Source of the DNA: Mesostigma viride
Lineage: Eukaryota > Streptophyta > Mesostigmatophyceae > Mesostigmatales > Mesostigmataceae
Direction: 5' to 3'
Assembly: GCA_009746045.1 (NCBI GenBank)
Contig: RPFO01000488.1
Coordinates: forward strand, 35,001-80,000
Length of the DNA: 45,000 bases
The notes beneath the pieces were generated by a model that saw nothing but the letters and a program-made list of their open reading frames with translations, searched no databases and was not told the DNA's origin. The translations under genes were made by a program, and so were the position numbers. This document shows, piece by piece, positions 30,842 to 42,900 of the stretch. Positions within the stretch are counted from its first letter, which is position 1. Every line of letters begins with the position of its first letter.

Positions 30842-33800
30842 ATGCAGCGGAACATGATGCGAGCTGCCCAGCGGCTGGTGGCGGTGGCTTACAGGGGTAC
30901 TTGCTGTGCACCTCCGGTTGCGCATGCTGGTACGGCAGTCCGTTGCTTGAGGCGTCCGCGTGTGTAGAAATTTGGGCAATTAACTATAATTGGTCGTCCT
31001 GCATAATCTGATTTTCAATTTAGACTTCGCGTTCTTTGTCCTGCACAGGCTGGCCTTCTTTTGAGATGGTTTCAGTTCTTGGTAATAACTTAAATTGTAA
31101 TCTTTCCACGGGGTTGCAGGCGCTGCGATGCGTCAGGCCAGCCCAGCTGCGTGGTCTAATTTCGCTGGCCCCACGCGCGGATTCGCAGCAGCTACACAGG
31201 ATGGTACGTGCGCGCCCTGCACTGTATTGCAGACTTAATGCGGCCGCGGAAAGCAGATACCACGGGGTTGAAGTGCACCCCCGACACGATCGTTTCGTAC
31301 CTTTGAATGCTTGGGTGCTTGACCTGTCATGTTGACATAAGCTGTTCCTATTTGATGTAACGATCTGTCCATTTTGGGACATCCAGTTTCCCGCAAGTAC
31401 ATGGTCGTCACCGCCGTGGGCCCCGACCGCCCTGGCATCGTGTCCAGCTTGACCAAGGCCGCTCTGTCGCACGGAGCCAATGTGGAGGAGAGCCGCATGG
31501 TACGTAGGGGCGGATGGTAGAGTATTGTCGCACACGACGCATCAGATTCTGCCATTCCACGGCGTGGTTGAGCGGCTGTGCTGGACACGATAAGACGTGG
31601 GATGGGAGCCTACGCAACGAGCACCGCGAGAGATGTGGGTCGGCGGCATGGGGTGTCATCCACGTAGATGTTGGCCCATCCCGTTGTGGTCTGTGGTAGT
31701 GGTTACCATCAGCACCAACACCAACACCAACACCAACACCAACACCAACACCAACACCAACACCAACACCAACACCACCACCAACACCAACACCACCACC
31801 ACACCCACCACCTCACCCACCACCACCACACCCACCACCACCACACCACCACCACCACACCCGCCACCACCACACCCGCCACCACCACAACCGCCACCAC
31901 CACAATCGCCACCACCACAACCGCCACCACCACAACCGCCACCACCACCACCACCACCACCACCACCACCACCACCACCACCACCACCACCACCACCACC
32001 ACCACCACCACCACCACCACCACCACCACCACCACCACCACCACCACCACCACCACCACCACCACACCCACCACCACCACACCCACCATCACCTTTCCCC
32101 CCTCTGCGCCCCCCTCCGCTCCCACCTGCCTCATGGGCTCCCGCCTGCGCGCTTGGCCCCCAGCCTCACCGTGGTGGTGGCTGCAGAATCCAGCGATCCA
32201 ATGATGCAGGTACATGTAGCAGCAGCAAGTTGTACCAGTACCACGTTCCCTGTCTTTACGCAGATTCCATGGGACATGCTAGTGCGGGCAGGTCGTGTGT
32301 GTGGCCATGTGTGGCGTCCGTCACCGTCTGTGGCATGCCTGTAGTTTCTAGCTGGCGGTTGCCCACCACATCTGGCCACGGGTTCCAGGGACAGGCAGTG
32401 GCCTACCTAGCAAGCTCTCACGCATGGGGTGGTCGGGGTTATTCACCAATGTTTTGCCTCCATCATTCCAGGCCCGTGCTGGATGCGGCATCGCTCGGTC
32501 CCCAAGAAAGGACCGCGCCCCCACTGCCTGACACCATCGTGCCTGATCCTTCATGCGTGTTTGCATTGCGCGTCCCCTTGTCACCCAATTGCCCGTGGTC
32601 ATATACCTCAACGGCTGCCCCCCCCCCCGCCAGACCAAGCTGGGCGGCGACTTCGCCATCATCATGATGGTCTCCGTGGACCGCGCGTAGGTGCACGCAC
32701 CACATGGCACGCCGCGCTCGCTCGGTGCCCCCTAGAGTTGGTGCCCCGCATCGCATCCATCATCGCCGCTTCCTTGATAGCTCTGTGCAAATCTTGCCAG
32801 TTGTATGGTGAAATTATTGTAATGGAGGGAGGGGGGGTGGCGGGGGCATTGGCAGGCAGCGGCAGGGTGTGACTAGTGGTCGCATGATGGAGCATTAACT
32901 TGGACATTGTTGCCAAAGGAAAGTGTGATGGGATGGGATGGCAAGGGCTGGATGGTGGCCATGGCATGGCATGGCATGGGGTGGTGGTTACGGCATGGGA
33001 TGCATGGGGCCATGCGCGCCAGCTCGCCATAGTCATTGACTAGTGCACGCAAGTGCCATGGATGGATGCGTGTGGTATTGCCCGACGTTGTTTATCCTGT
33101 TTGTAATCACTTTCTTGGCCACAGCGCATCCACCAAGCATAAAGCGCTCGAGTCCAGCCTCACCAACATCCAGGGCCTCAAGGTATGTATCCCGCGCGCC
33201 AGCTGGGCCGCACCAACAGTGGCTTGTATGGTCACCCGCGCGCTAGCAGCTAGCCCTGCCACCAGAAGCTTGCCTGTGCGAAGGGGCAAGGGACGGCGCG
33301 GGGATGGCGTCCCCACATCGTGATTGGGGGCAGGGGCCGTCGGCAGGCCTTGGCTTGCTGTACCAACCCAGGTCACACACTTGGTAGTCACACATGACTG
33401 GCCACACACACTCTTGGTAGTCACACATGACTGGCCACACACACACACTTAGCAGTCACACATAGCTGGCCACACACACACACACTTAGCAGTCACACAT
33501 GACTGGCCACACACACACACTTAGCAGTCACACATGACTGGCCACACACACACACTTGGCAGTCACACATGATTGGCCACACACACACACTTAGCAGTCA
33601 CACATGACTGGCCACACACACACACTCAGCAGTCACACATCGCTGGCCACACACTGGGGGCACGGCAGACGAGGAGACATAGTGTGTGCGGGGTTTCTGG
33701 CCCCTCTGGGTTTTGCCGGGTCGCCCCCTTCGCTAGTTCCAGCCTGGCGTGTCGCGTGCCTGCCCCTATGCCTATTGCAGTTACGGCATCACACACGCAA

Positions 33801-36025
33801 CCACCGCTAACCAGGCCCAAGTGGCGTGCATGCGCCTCATCGCCACCACCCTGGGCCAGCACATGCTTGCTACTACTGAAGATGCCGGCTGGAGGTCACC
33901 TGCCTGGGCAGCATCCTCCCTCCCCACCCCCTCTCATGCCGCTCCCCCCTCAACTGCTCACGGGCCGTGCGCGCGGTCCATCCATGCCGCGACTGCCCCA
34001 TCCCTCCTCCCCCTGCAGGTGTTCTGCCACTGGAGCACGGACACGGACGCCCGCAAGCAGGCGCGTCGCCGCTACCGCCACCTGTCCGTCAGCGGCGCTG
34101 ATGACGCAGGTACGCGCATCATGCCGCTTGGGGGTGGGCCGCGCTGCTAGCAAGGTGGATTCATGCTCATCAGCTCGTGTTCATCACGCCCGGGCTGGCC
34201 TAGGTCTTCTCACGGCAAGCCGTTCCCGGCGGGTGGTTCCCGATCCCATGGACACAATCTGACACAATCTGATGCAGTCATCTAGGGTTGTCGCATGGAT
34301 GTTCCCATCATGCGGCAACAGGGGAAGGGGTGATCCCATCAGCGGCACGGTAGCCGGCAGGCTTGTGTGGAGCTGCTCCCTCCCAACAAGTAGTTTGGCC
34401 AACTTTGGGATGCATACTTGTGGTATAGTCTCTATGATGGTTGAGTAGGGACAGTGACGGCTGATGGCACCCCACCTGGGCATGTGCGTGCACGCGGATG
34501 CCAGCAGATGGGTGTATGGGTCAAGCGCTGGTGGCAGTAGCAGGGATGTGGAGGCTGCCGCAGCCATGGCGGCAGCTGGGTATTCTTTCTGTGGAGAATG
34601 GCCACCTTGGGGGCGCCCCGGGACCCACCCATTACGTCTTGTGGGCATGGCTAGGGCGCGCACGCAAACTGTCAAACTGTCTCCGTTGGTGCGTTGTAGC
34701 CACCATCACGCTTGCTGGCAGTGCGACAATTGTTGGTGTGGGGTGGCTCTTCCCCGTGCGTGTTCGCGCCAACTAGGGCTCGAGCGCTGCTCATCATCAA
34801 CGAGGACCCACGTGATGCACACCGGGCACGTGCTGTGTGTCGTGTGGTGCCCCGTGTTGCTGCTGGCACCTGTCTCATGTTTGCCAGGCACATCTCCATT
34901 CTCAACGCCGCTTTGGCCCCTTTACCTTCACTCTTTTACGGTCTAGCTGGCATGCGCGCGTGTACTCACCGGCCTCTTTGTCGTTGTCTCCGCGTGGGGT
35001 GTTGCCCGCTGCCCCTGCATGTCCGTGTGGGGGTGCCCTCGCGCGCTCGCCGTGTGCGCGGTGCACCCTCAGGCCTGGTCTACAAGGTGACCGAGTTCCT
35101 TGCGGGCCAGGATGTGAACATCGAGAACATGGAGACGTCCACCACCGAGGTGAGGGGGCGTTAGAAGTTAGAGCATGGTCCACCGGACAGGCATTGGCAA
35201 GGTGGGACCGTGGAGACATCCACCCCCGAGGGCAACAAGGCAACAAGAGAGAGGGCAGCCGGCGAGGGTACGGGGTGGGGATGGGGGTGGTTGACCCGGA
35301 TGAGAAGGGTTTTTCACATGCATGCTGGTTCCAGGTGGGATGGGCAATGACACCCAAGCACGTGCGATGCAAGTGCAGGCGGGAACGATGGTGTGGGGCT
35401 GTCCCTATTGTGGTGACAGGGATGGGGCACCGCAGCCAACGTCGACGGGGTCAGTCCTCTTTGCAGAGCATCATCCGATAGCGAGGATGCCCCTTGGTTT
35501 GTGCGCTTGAGGGTTAGCCATCATGCAACATGGGAGGTTCCTTCTCCATGGCTTCCAGGGCCCCAGACAAGTGGCACGAGGATGGTTCCTGGGAAATGGT
35601 GGTATGCCACCCTACATCACTGCTTGGTGTCATGCGTTGCAAGGTCCCTAGGTCTCTATCCCCTTACCTGTGTGGGGTGTTTGGTTGCTGCTCCTTGCCA
35701 ACTCTCCTGCGGCAGCTGCTTCCCTCGCCTTTGACATGACCACCTTGGCAGCACCTGTGCCATGTTATGGTATGTTGCCGTGCATTAGTCCCTCAAAACT
35801 TGTCCGTGCAAATTTAAAACCTGTGTGATATGGACCTTGCGGCAACACAATGCTCGCCCCCCGCAGGCTCCCTTCGGTGGCACGACCCTGTTTGAGCTGG
35901 AGAGCACGATCGGTCTCCCGACCGAGATGTCGACATCGTCGCTGGCCGAGGAGCTGGACAAGCTGTCCACAAAGCTGGGCGTGGACATCCAGCTGTCCAA
36001 CCTCAAGCAGGAAGCAAAGCCCTGA
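30842..36025 (+). CDS. Organelle-targeted double-ACT-domain protein (GcvR-like), eight exons, 229 aa
   Basis: Exons: 30842-30896, 31120-31203, 31387-31499, 32634-32686, 33125-33182, 34019-34109, 35073-35149 and 35867-36025. All introns are GT-AG and all phases agree; the spliced length is 690 nt. The first about 48 residues are basic and Ser/Ala-rich with no acidic residue until the end (MQRNMMRAAQRLVAVAYRG), as expected for a mitochondrial or plastid transit peptide. ACT domain 1 (about 51-121) begins YMVVTAVGPDRPGIVSSLTK and includes NVEESRMTKLGGDFAIIMMV. ACT domain 2 (about 140-225) includes YRHLSVSGADDAGLVYKVTE, DVNIENMETST and GTTLFELESTIGLP. The GxDxxG ligand-loop signature is intact in domain 1; in domain 2 the last positions are GADDAG. 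Two tandem ACT domains without a catalytic partner match the glycine cleavage repressor-like family, small-molecule sensors, often for amino acids. The ligand and target are unknown. Confidence 0.9.
31710..32092. repeat. (CACCAA)n then (CCA)n microsatellite in intron 3 of the ACT gene
   Basis: About 80 bp of ACACCA hexamers grade into about 290 bp of CCA triplets with CCGCCACCACCACAA variants. Poly-Pro, poly-Thr and poly-His frames here are artefacts, as the tract lies between the well-placed donor at 31500 and acceptor at 32633. Confidence 0.95.
33370..33660. repeat. Minisatellite, about 33-37 bp unit, 8 copies, in intron 5 of the ACT gene
   Basis: The unit TCACACATGACTGGCCACAC plus a variable (AC)n and TTAGCAG or TTGGCAG. 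Unit length varies with the CA count. Confidence 0.9.
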
Positions 36026-36427
36026 GCAAGAGCGCACGCATTAGATGAGCATGCTGCCTCACAATCCCCAGAGATCGCGCATTCGTCTTGACTGGTTAGA
36101 CTGGGGCAGTTGTTAATTTGCTGCCTGGAATCACAATTGGGGGGGATTGATCGGTCTCCTGGCAGACCCACGCTGTAGGCCCCACCTTGCAGAATGACTC
36201 GTTTCTAGTTATTATTAATGCCCATGATAATTTATTTGAAAATTTTGGGTGGACAGCCGTGTTATTGTTGTGAGACTGGAGGCTTCAAAATGCCTCGAAG
36301 AGAGGGCAAGGCGGCAATATGCTGCAAGGACGATACACCCGCTTGTCGTGTTCACTGCAGCCGGGTGTAAGGAGAACTCATTTTTAATGAACTGCACGTG
36401 GCTTCGTGCCCGTCATGTGGGACCCAA
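36026..36427. other. 3' flank of the ACT-domain gene
   Basis: No gene was found. TGTAA, the usual chlorophyte polyadenylation signal, occurs at 36366-36370, 341 bp after the stop, and is a candidate 3' end. Confidence 0.4.
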
Positions 36428-37232
36428 TATTTCAATGAGACAACCAGCGCAGGCCAGAAATCTGGAGAATCCGGACCGGATGGTACCTCGAGCCTGCCGT
36501 TATCTTTTCCGCGTTTTCGAGTCGTTCAGGATGATGAACATGATTAATGGAGATGGGAATGTGTAGCCTTGTTCATTGAAATTATGGCTGGCTTACGCTA
36601 AGAGCGACTAGATGACCTAGACGGTGGGGCTGGAAACATCAGCTTGCTTGATCAGGGCGTGTGTTTCGAGCGCCTATAACTGGCCGGGCCGGAGTATCTA
36701 GTGGTGAGCACCATTGCTGCGATCGATCACGGTCCTCCCGGCGACCATTTACGAGGAAATTGAAATACCGGCCACAGATGGAAAACCACCGAAAAGGTCT
36801 AGTCACTCATTACGTTAGCCGGATTTAGCTGGAATCCCAATTAATTTGTGGCGAGCTAGTCACGGAGCATCAATGAACCCCGATGTATCAAGGAGACAAC
36901 CAGCGCAGGCCAGAAATCGGGAGAATCCGGACCATGGTAGCTCAAGCCTGCCGTTATCTTGTCCGCGTGTTCGAGTCGTTCATGGATGATGAAGATGAAT
37001 GGTGATGGAAATGTGTAGCCTCGTGCATTGAAATTATGGCTGGCTTACGTGTAGAGCGACTAGATGACCTAGACGGTGGGGCCGGAAACAGCATGCTTGA
37101 TCAGGGCGTGTGTTTCGAGCCTAACTGACCGGGGGTGTCTAGTGGTGAGCACCATTGCTGCGATCGCTCTCCCACCCATGATGAATATGAATGGAGATGG
37201 AAATGCATGTGTATCAAAGAGACAACCAGCGC
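36428..37232 (+). repeat. Dispersed repeat C, tandemly duplicated long copies
   Basis: Two copies of about 300 bp (36428-36730 and 36888-37175) start GAGACAACCAGCGCAGGCC and share AGAATCCGGACC, CCTGCCGTTATCTT, CGAGTCGTTCA, GAAATTATGGCTGGCTTACG, TAGATGACCTAGACGGTGGG, GATCAGGGCGTGTGTTTCGAG and GTGAGCACCATTGCTGCGATC. A third start (37203-37232) is cut after ACCAGCGC. The 10-kb copy holds only the first 74 bp. Confidence 0.85.
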
Positions 37233-37264
37233 GTGTATGTACGTATGGATGGATATAGGTGCAC

Positions 37265-37503
37265 ACAATCGGTCTATTCTATCTAGAGTGAGCCAGACCC
37301 TAGGGCTCTTGCCTAGCATGCTTCCCGCACTAATTGCAAACACGCGGCTTCCCCACTGGGGGGTGGTCATTGTCCTCTATAACCAGAGCCCACTTGGCCT
37401 TGTCCATCATCTTTTTCCAAACTCACGGAGAGGCCTAGGCCCCCCATGTCCTCTACTAGCTCCTGCTTGAAAGTGCATTCGGGGCCTTGCGGCGTCTAGC
37501 ATT
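37265..37503 (+). repeat. Dispersed repeat family A, copy 3
   Basis: The same order of blocks as at 722-965 (TCTATCTAGAGTGAGCC, GCATGCTTCCCGC, CCCCACTGGGG, TTTTTCCAAACTCACGG, AGAGGCCTAGGCC, GGCCTTGCGGCGTCTAGC). It is interrupted at its right end by the SINE-like insertion that follows. Confidence 0.75.
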
Positions 37504-37854
37504 GCTGGCGTGTATTCTGATTGCATGGGCACGCCGCAAAGGTGAAAACCATTTGCGTTCAGTGCCGGTCCGCGGAAAACGCGGAAAAACGCGATCTGCA
37601 AATGAATCCAGGCCGGAATCGAACTGGGGACCTCTCGCACCAATTTTGCTGACTATAGGACGGACGTCTCCGGATCCTAGGGCATCGCCAACTGACACCT
37701 ACAGTCATCCGCAAAAGTTCTCCTTTCCGGGGAGTGATGCAAGCCTTTCGGATTTGGTACTAGATAAATCATTCGAGATCTGTGTGTAGGAGTACTAGAC
37801 ACACGTGTCTGCACTCGAGACTTGTTCAGTCTCGAACCGTGGCTGGCGTGTATT
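37504..37854 (-). mobile_element. tRNA-derived SINE-like element, copy 2, with 13-bp TSD
   Basis: A perfect 13-bp direct repeat GCTGGCGTGTATT at 37504-37516 and 37842-37854 brackets a 325-bp element (37517-37841) that aligns along its length with 4252-4555. On the minus strand the 5' end reads CACGGTTCGAGACTGAAC (a second B-box-like GGTTCGA). The tRNA-Pro-like GGTGCGAGAGGTCCC plus AGTTCGATTCC block is internal, and the 3' end finishes at CAATCAG. Compared with the 4.25-kb copy it is about 20 bp longer at the 5' end. Confidence 0.75.
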
Positions 37855-38088
37855 GGCCGTCTGGAATCCCAATACACAAGGGTCGAGGAGGGAGGACACC
37901 CTCTCAGTCTTGCATTTCGATCTCATATGAACATACTGCCACACTTCATACTGCCACATGCAAGTCCGGCAGGCCACCGATCGGTACTTTCCACAAGCAT
38001 CTCCTCGAGCTCTCCTCAACCCCTCCCTTCGATCCACCCAATCCTCCAGCTAGCTTGAGCACTTTCCAAGTCCTCTATCATGCACTAA

Positions 38089-38170
38089 TTCAAAGAGACA
38101 ACCAACGCGCAGGCTGCCAGAAATATGGAAGAAATCGGACCATGGTAGCTAGAGCCTGCTGTATACGTTA
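38089..38170 (+). repeat. Dispersed repeat C, diverged copy
   Basis: TTCAAAGAGACAACCAACGC, then GGACCATGGTAGCTAGAGCC and GTTATCTTATCC. A further inverted fragment lies at 38575-38640. Confidence 0.7.
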
Positions 38171-39957
38171 TCTTATCCCAGTTTGTCGAGTACGTCGTTC
38201 TCGTCCAACTGCTATTTGTCGGTACTCATCCAAGATCGAGAGCCATGTGCATGCAACTTAATTTTGTTATCTGCACGCCTTTCCAATTCCTCTCAGACGC
38301 TACAGCTAGTCCTAGATCCCTAGAGCGCGCTCATCATGGACGGCTCATCAAGCATGCGTCCAGAGTCTATAGTAACTGTCTCAATCGTACTTCCGACTCT
38401 AAGACGTCTGCATGGACACTCCTTGCCGCTAGGAACAAACGCCCTGATCACGCGAGTTTGTTTTACACTCTCTAGGTCTCGCTCGTTAGCCAGCGCCATA
38501 ATTTTGAATGTACAAGGATACACATTTCCCCAGGTCCATTCATGTCCATCATCCAAAGCGACTCGACCAACCCGGATAAGATAACAGCAGGTGCGACCTA
38601 CCATGGTCCGGATTCTGACTCCAGACTTTTGGCCTGCACTGTTGGATATGTCGTGCTGAGTCACTCGGAACGTGAGCTCCATTTAAAAAACAGCAGCTGG
38701 GATCGATGGCACGACACACCTAGAAAATACGCCCAAACCAAGTTCAATGCTCATACGTAACGCGGAGGGATATGCAAGGCATGTAGCAAATGAGCAAGCC
38801 GGGCAGCATGGTCTTGCAACGTGCAAAGGCTGTGTGCGTAGCTCTCTTTTGTCTCAGTGGTTTGCGGTCTCGGCGTCAGCCATCCACCCTCGGCTACCAA
38901 CCGATAGCTTACCCTGCCACTCAGCTCTCCTTCAGCTCCGTTCCCGTTACCTACTGTACTTCCAGGAAACCATCGGCGTTCGGCAAGGCGGCTTGCTGAC
39001 AAGGGCAGGTTTATGCTGTGTATGGTTGAGGTCCAGCTCGTATCATCCATTGAACCGCAGCAAATCCTTTCGACAAAGAATCCTGTTTTATTAACCAATC
39101 CCGCGGAGCAAGACTCGCTTGACTGAGTCCACTCTTCCTGCGGAACATGACGACGCATTAAAAAAAGTACACATCTATGTGCGTATCCACCTCTCGGACC
39201 TTTCCAATAGTCTGCGACTTACTGACAGGAGCATGCGGCCAACCTGTGAACTGAAACCAGGTGCTGCGGCCGCAGAATCAGGCAAGTTTCAGCGACTTGT
39301 GTGGCACATGACAGTTCGTTCTTTCCAGGCTTAAGTATTCACCATGTACATTTGATCGATATGTCAAGGCCCCGACGTGATCATCGGCTTCTCACTTGTA
39401 ACTTTTGGCGCATCACTAGCTCAATTAAATTTCGTTTTCAATCGTAGATTCACCAACATTGTCAAACCTGGCTAGTAACTGTCTCGGAGGCTTGACGTTC
39501 GTTGCCTCGACCACACTGGTAGCCTGTCGGTTCACCGGCGTGGGAATAACTCAACTCAACACTGGTAGCACGCATTAGCAGCAGCACACGCCAAGTGCGA
39601 ATCTGGCGAGTCTGGCGCAGGGGATTAGAATGTGACAGCCAGAAGCACGTGGAAGTCGCCTCGGTGTTTGCCAAGCTGTGCAGCCAGCAGTAACAGCCAC
39701 GTGTGGCACGCTGGCTGCGCTGGACACTTCGCGCCCTCCGGCCGGTGCAAGTCGGCGTCAGTCTGGATGCAGTAGTTCGCAAGTAGCCAAATGTACACGC
39801 AGGACAAGTTGCTGCAGGGAAACGACGCGGTTAGATAAGCGAGTTATAAAGCGGGTTATATAAGCGAGACATGGTGGCTTCCAGGGCAAGCGTCCGGCAG
39901 GATGAGAAGGCTTTTTTGCCCCCTTGGTTAATGGTTGCGCCAGTGTCGAAAACGAAA
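38171..39957. other. Intergenic, no supported gene
   Basis: Several 60-135 codon frames on both strands show no domain or splice support. It contains inverted fragments of repeat C (38575-38640) and repeat B (39525-39565). The last few hundred bases should hold the promoter and leader of the next gene. Confidence 0.45.
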
Positions 39958-42900
39958 ATGCGGACGTTTACTTTGTTAGTGCTTACCTGTATCCCCTTAT
40001 TAGTTTCCGCTTTTCCGTCGCCGGCTGATTTTGACAATCAACTGGAGCTAGTCGCGGACCTTGTTACACGGCAAGAAACTCCTATATTTACAGTAGGGGC
40101 GTTCAATCACCGATTTGTATCATGTATGTCCAAACAGGGCAGAATTTCCAGCTTTTTCCTGGTTAAAGCACACGTGATGCTGCAGGTCAATATTTTCCGT
40201 TGGTTCTTCGTCGTGGGAAGGTGGTGTTACCGGCTTGCGATCGGTTGGGCATGGTGAATTGACGTTCTCCTTTTGTTGCCATTTTCGTTTACCTGCCTTG
40301 CGCGCATGCCAAATGGCGTCCTTCAACTAGTCGAAGTGCCAGCGGATTCGGGCATCTTAAGCATCGACGTCTACTTCATGAAGGAGGCATTTGTAAGCGC
40401 GACGCTTCATTTCTCGATATCGTTCCCCACTCCGTAATTCTTTAGAAGCCTATTAATCTCCTGATACCCTGATTTGATTCATCACTTATTTTTCTAAGAA
40501 TTGAAGCGCTGTATGTGTATCAGCTCTCTTTAGTCTCTTATCACCGCCTTCATTATGGGCAGTCGTTGATTATGATGGGTGTGAGTTTAAGGAAGATTAC
40601 GGAAATCTGTTGGCAGGCGATCTTGAGGCCTGCTCTTTATTTGTACCGTAGCTCAATCACCACAGACAGGCTTCAGGGCAAGCTCTAACAGATCAGATGC
40701 GGATTTCTGGCCATTCCTGTATTCTGCTGGCACGTAGCTTCTGTGGGTTGGGGTGGGGCAACCTACGTGTTCTGCTGACCTCATGTAGGCCTGGACAGGG
40801 AGTTGTCGAGGTCATCCATCGGATTTAGAAGTTTGCCAGGAGGCGCACTCGCGGCATCCGCTTTGTATCCCTTTGTTTCCTTTTTATTCATGGCATCCGC
40901 TTTGTATCCCTTTGTTTCCTTTTCATTCGTGGCATCCGCTTTGTATCCTTTTGTTTCCTTTTTATTCGTATAATCAGCTTTGTATCCCTTTGTTTCCTTT
41001 TTATCCGTGGCATCTGCTTTGTATCCTTCTATTTCCGCGGTTACAAGCTAGTCAATGCGATGAAGGGAGTGGGTGAGAGGGGAGGAGGGAAGGCAGGCAG
41101 GTGGGCGCGCCTACCCACTGCCTGTGTCCTACCAACTTGTTGGACATGTCCACACTGTGGCACTTTTCGTCATCCATCCTTGTGTGAACCCTGTTGTTGT
41201 GGGTGAACCCTGGGTATGCCCCTAAAACCCCTCAGGCTCGGGAGAGGCCTTTATACTCTCCCAATCCGGCCGGCGCCTCTAAATGCATTCCAAGCCTGTC
41301 TGTGGGCTCAGGACCATGGCCGGGGCAGCCTTACTGCATCCGGCGTGCTTTTGCTATGCTTTATTGCACCCGCAGTTGCGCCTGCACCATGACGCAGAGA
41401 GAGCGGTCTGTGGCCTGCCCACTTCAGGCAGTGAGAGAAGCTAGGGCGCCCTCCCTCCTCATTGTGTATAGGTGTCGAAGGTTCCTTTATCGGTACCCAC
41501 TTGAAGCTGACTACGTGATAGTTAATTAATTCATCCTTGTGTGGTCTGGCATCACAGGGCCCATCTTACGCCAACCGTCTGGCCAGCTGCATGTTTGCAT
41601 GGTTGGCACAAGCAGAGGCTGATATACCGGATCCGCCCTGGCCACTGCCTACCCCCCCCCCCTCCTAGTCCTTGTGCTGGTTGGTACGAAATGTGGCTAG
41701 CTGCTTGGCTACATGGTTGGCACAAGCTGAGGCTGGCGGACCGTGCTGCCCTGGCCACTGCCTCCCCCCCCCCTTCCCCGCCTCCTTGTCCCCCACGCTG
41801 GCTGACCCCTCCCTTGTCGCTGCAGACCTACTTTGGGAGCACCAAGCAGCCCACGCTATGTCTGCGCCAAGGGGGACCGCTGCTGCCCTCACCTGACGGT
41901 GCGCCTTGTGGCCCTTGCGCGGCCCTAGTCGCTGTGTCGTGCTGCTGCGTCATGTGTTTGCTGGCAACAACGCAGCGGCTGTGGGTACCTCGGTGCCTAC
42001 TTCATGCGCTGGGCGCTGGGCATGCGTGGTTGTGTGGCGGAATGCTGTGGGAGACGACCCCACACCGTTGTGGCAGCGGGGGGGATGGTGGAGTGGAGTG
42101 GTGGAGTGCAGAGGGTGGGGTGGTACGAGTAGAGTGGTTCGAGCATGGTTGGAGCCACAGTAGGCTAGTGCTACGCAAGTGCCGTTGTGCTGTACAGCAA
42201 TGCCTGGGGGGCGGGGTGTATGGGAGCCAATTTACCACAAGGGAAGCGAAATGCAGAAAACGAGCACATGGAAGGCCAAGCAGGCCTAGGAAGGGCAAGG
42301 GGAGGGCAAGGGGGGGGCCAAGGGGAGGGCCAAGGGGAGGGCCAAGGAAGGGTAAGGGGAGGGCAAGGAAGTGGCAAGGAAGTACAACCAGAATGGCACG
42401 GGCAAAGAGGCAGGGGACAGCAACAAATGCTTCAGCCGGTTGTTTCCCACAAAGTAAGGTCTTTTATTGGGTAGGGGGGACGAGGTCTTTCATGGGCTGC
42501 CCATGTCTGTGCCTTTTGGCGTCACGCTCGTGGGGCATCACCCTCGTGATCCCACCGCGTCCTCTCCGCCTTGGTTAGTTGCCCCCCCCCCCCCCACCCA
42601 CCCACCCACCCACCTACCCACACGCAACCTGCCCTCACACGACCTACGCCTGCCCCATCCCCCTACGCCTGCCCCATCCGCCTACGCCTGCCGCATCCGC
42701 CGTCTTTCTGTCCCCCCAATCTTCCACCCACGCCGCAGTGACGGACGCGGAGGCAGCGTTCCTGCAGAAGGTGTCGCTGCTGCCGGAGCGAGGCGCCTGT
42801 GTGGCGGTGTCCAGCAACAAGCGGCTCATCCTTGCACTGGAGCAGGTAACGGGGGGATTAGGGCGACACCTGGAGCAGGTAGCGGGTTACGGAATACAGG

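Noticed and set aside
31597-32215. Poly-Pro, poly-Thr, poly-Val and poly-Trp frames
   Set aside because: They come from the (CCA)n microsatellite in intron 3 of the ACT-domain gene.
38747-39158. Frame containing GVRQGG, resembling a reverse transcriptase box
   Set aside because: Neighbouring residues do not fit the reverse transcriptase pattern, and no AFD or YADD box is in range.
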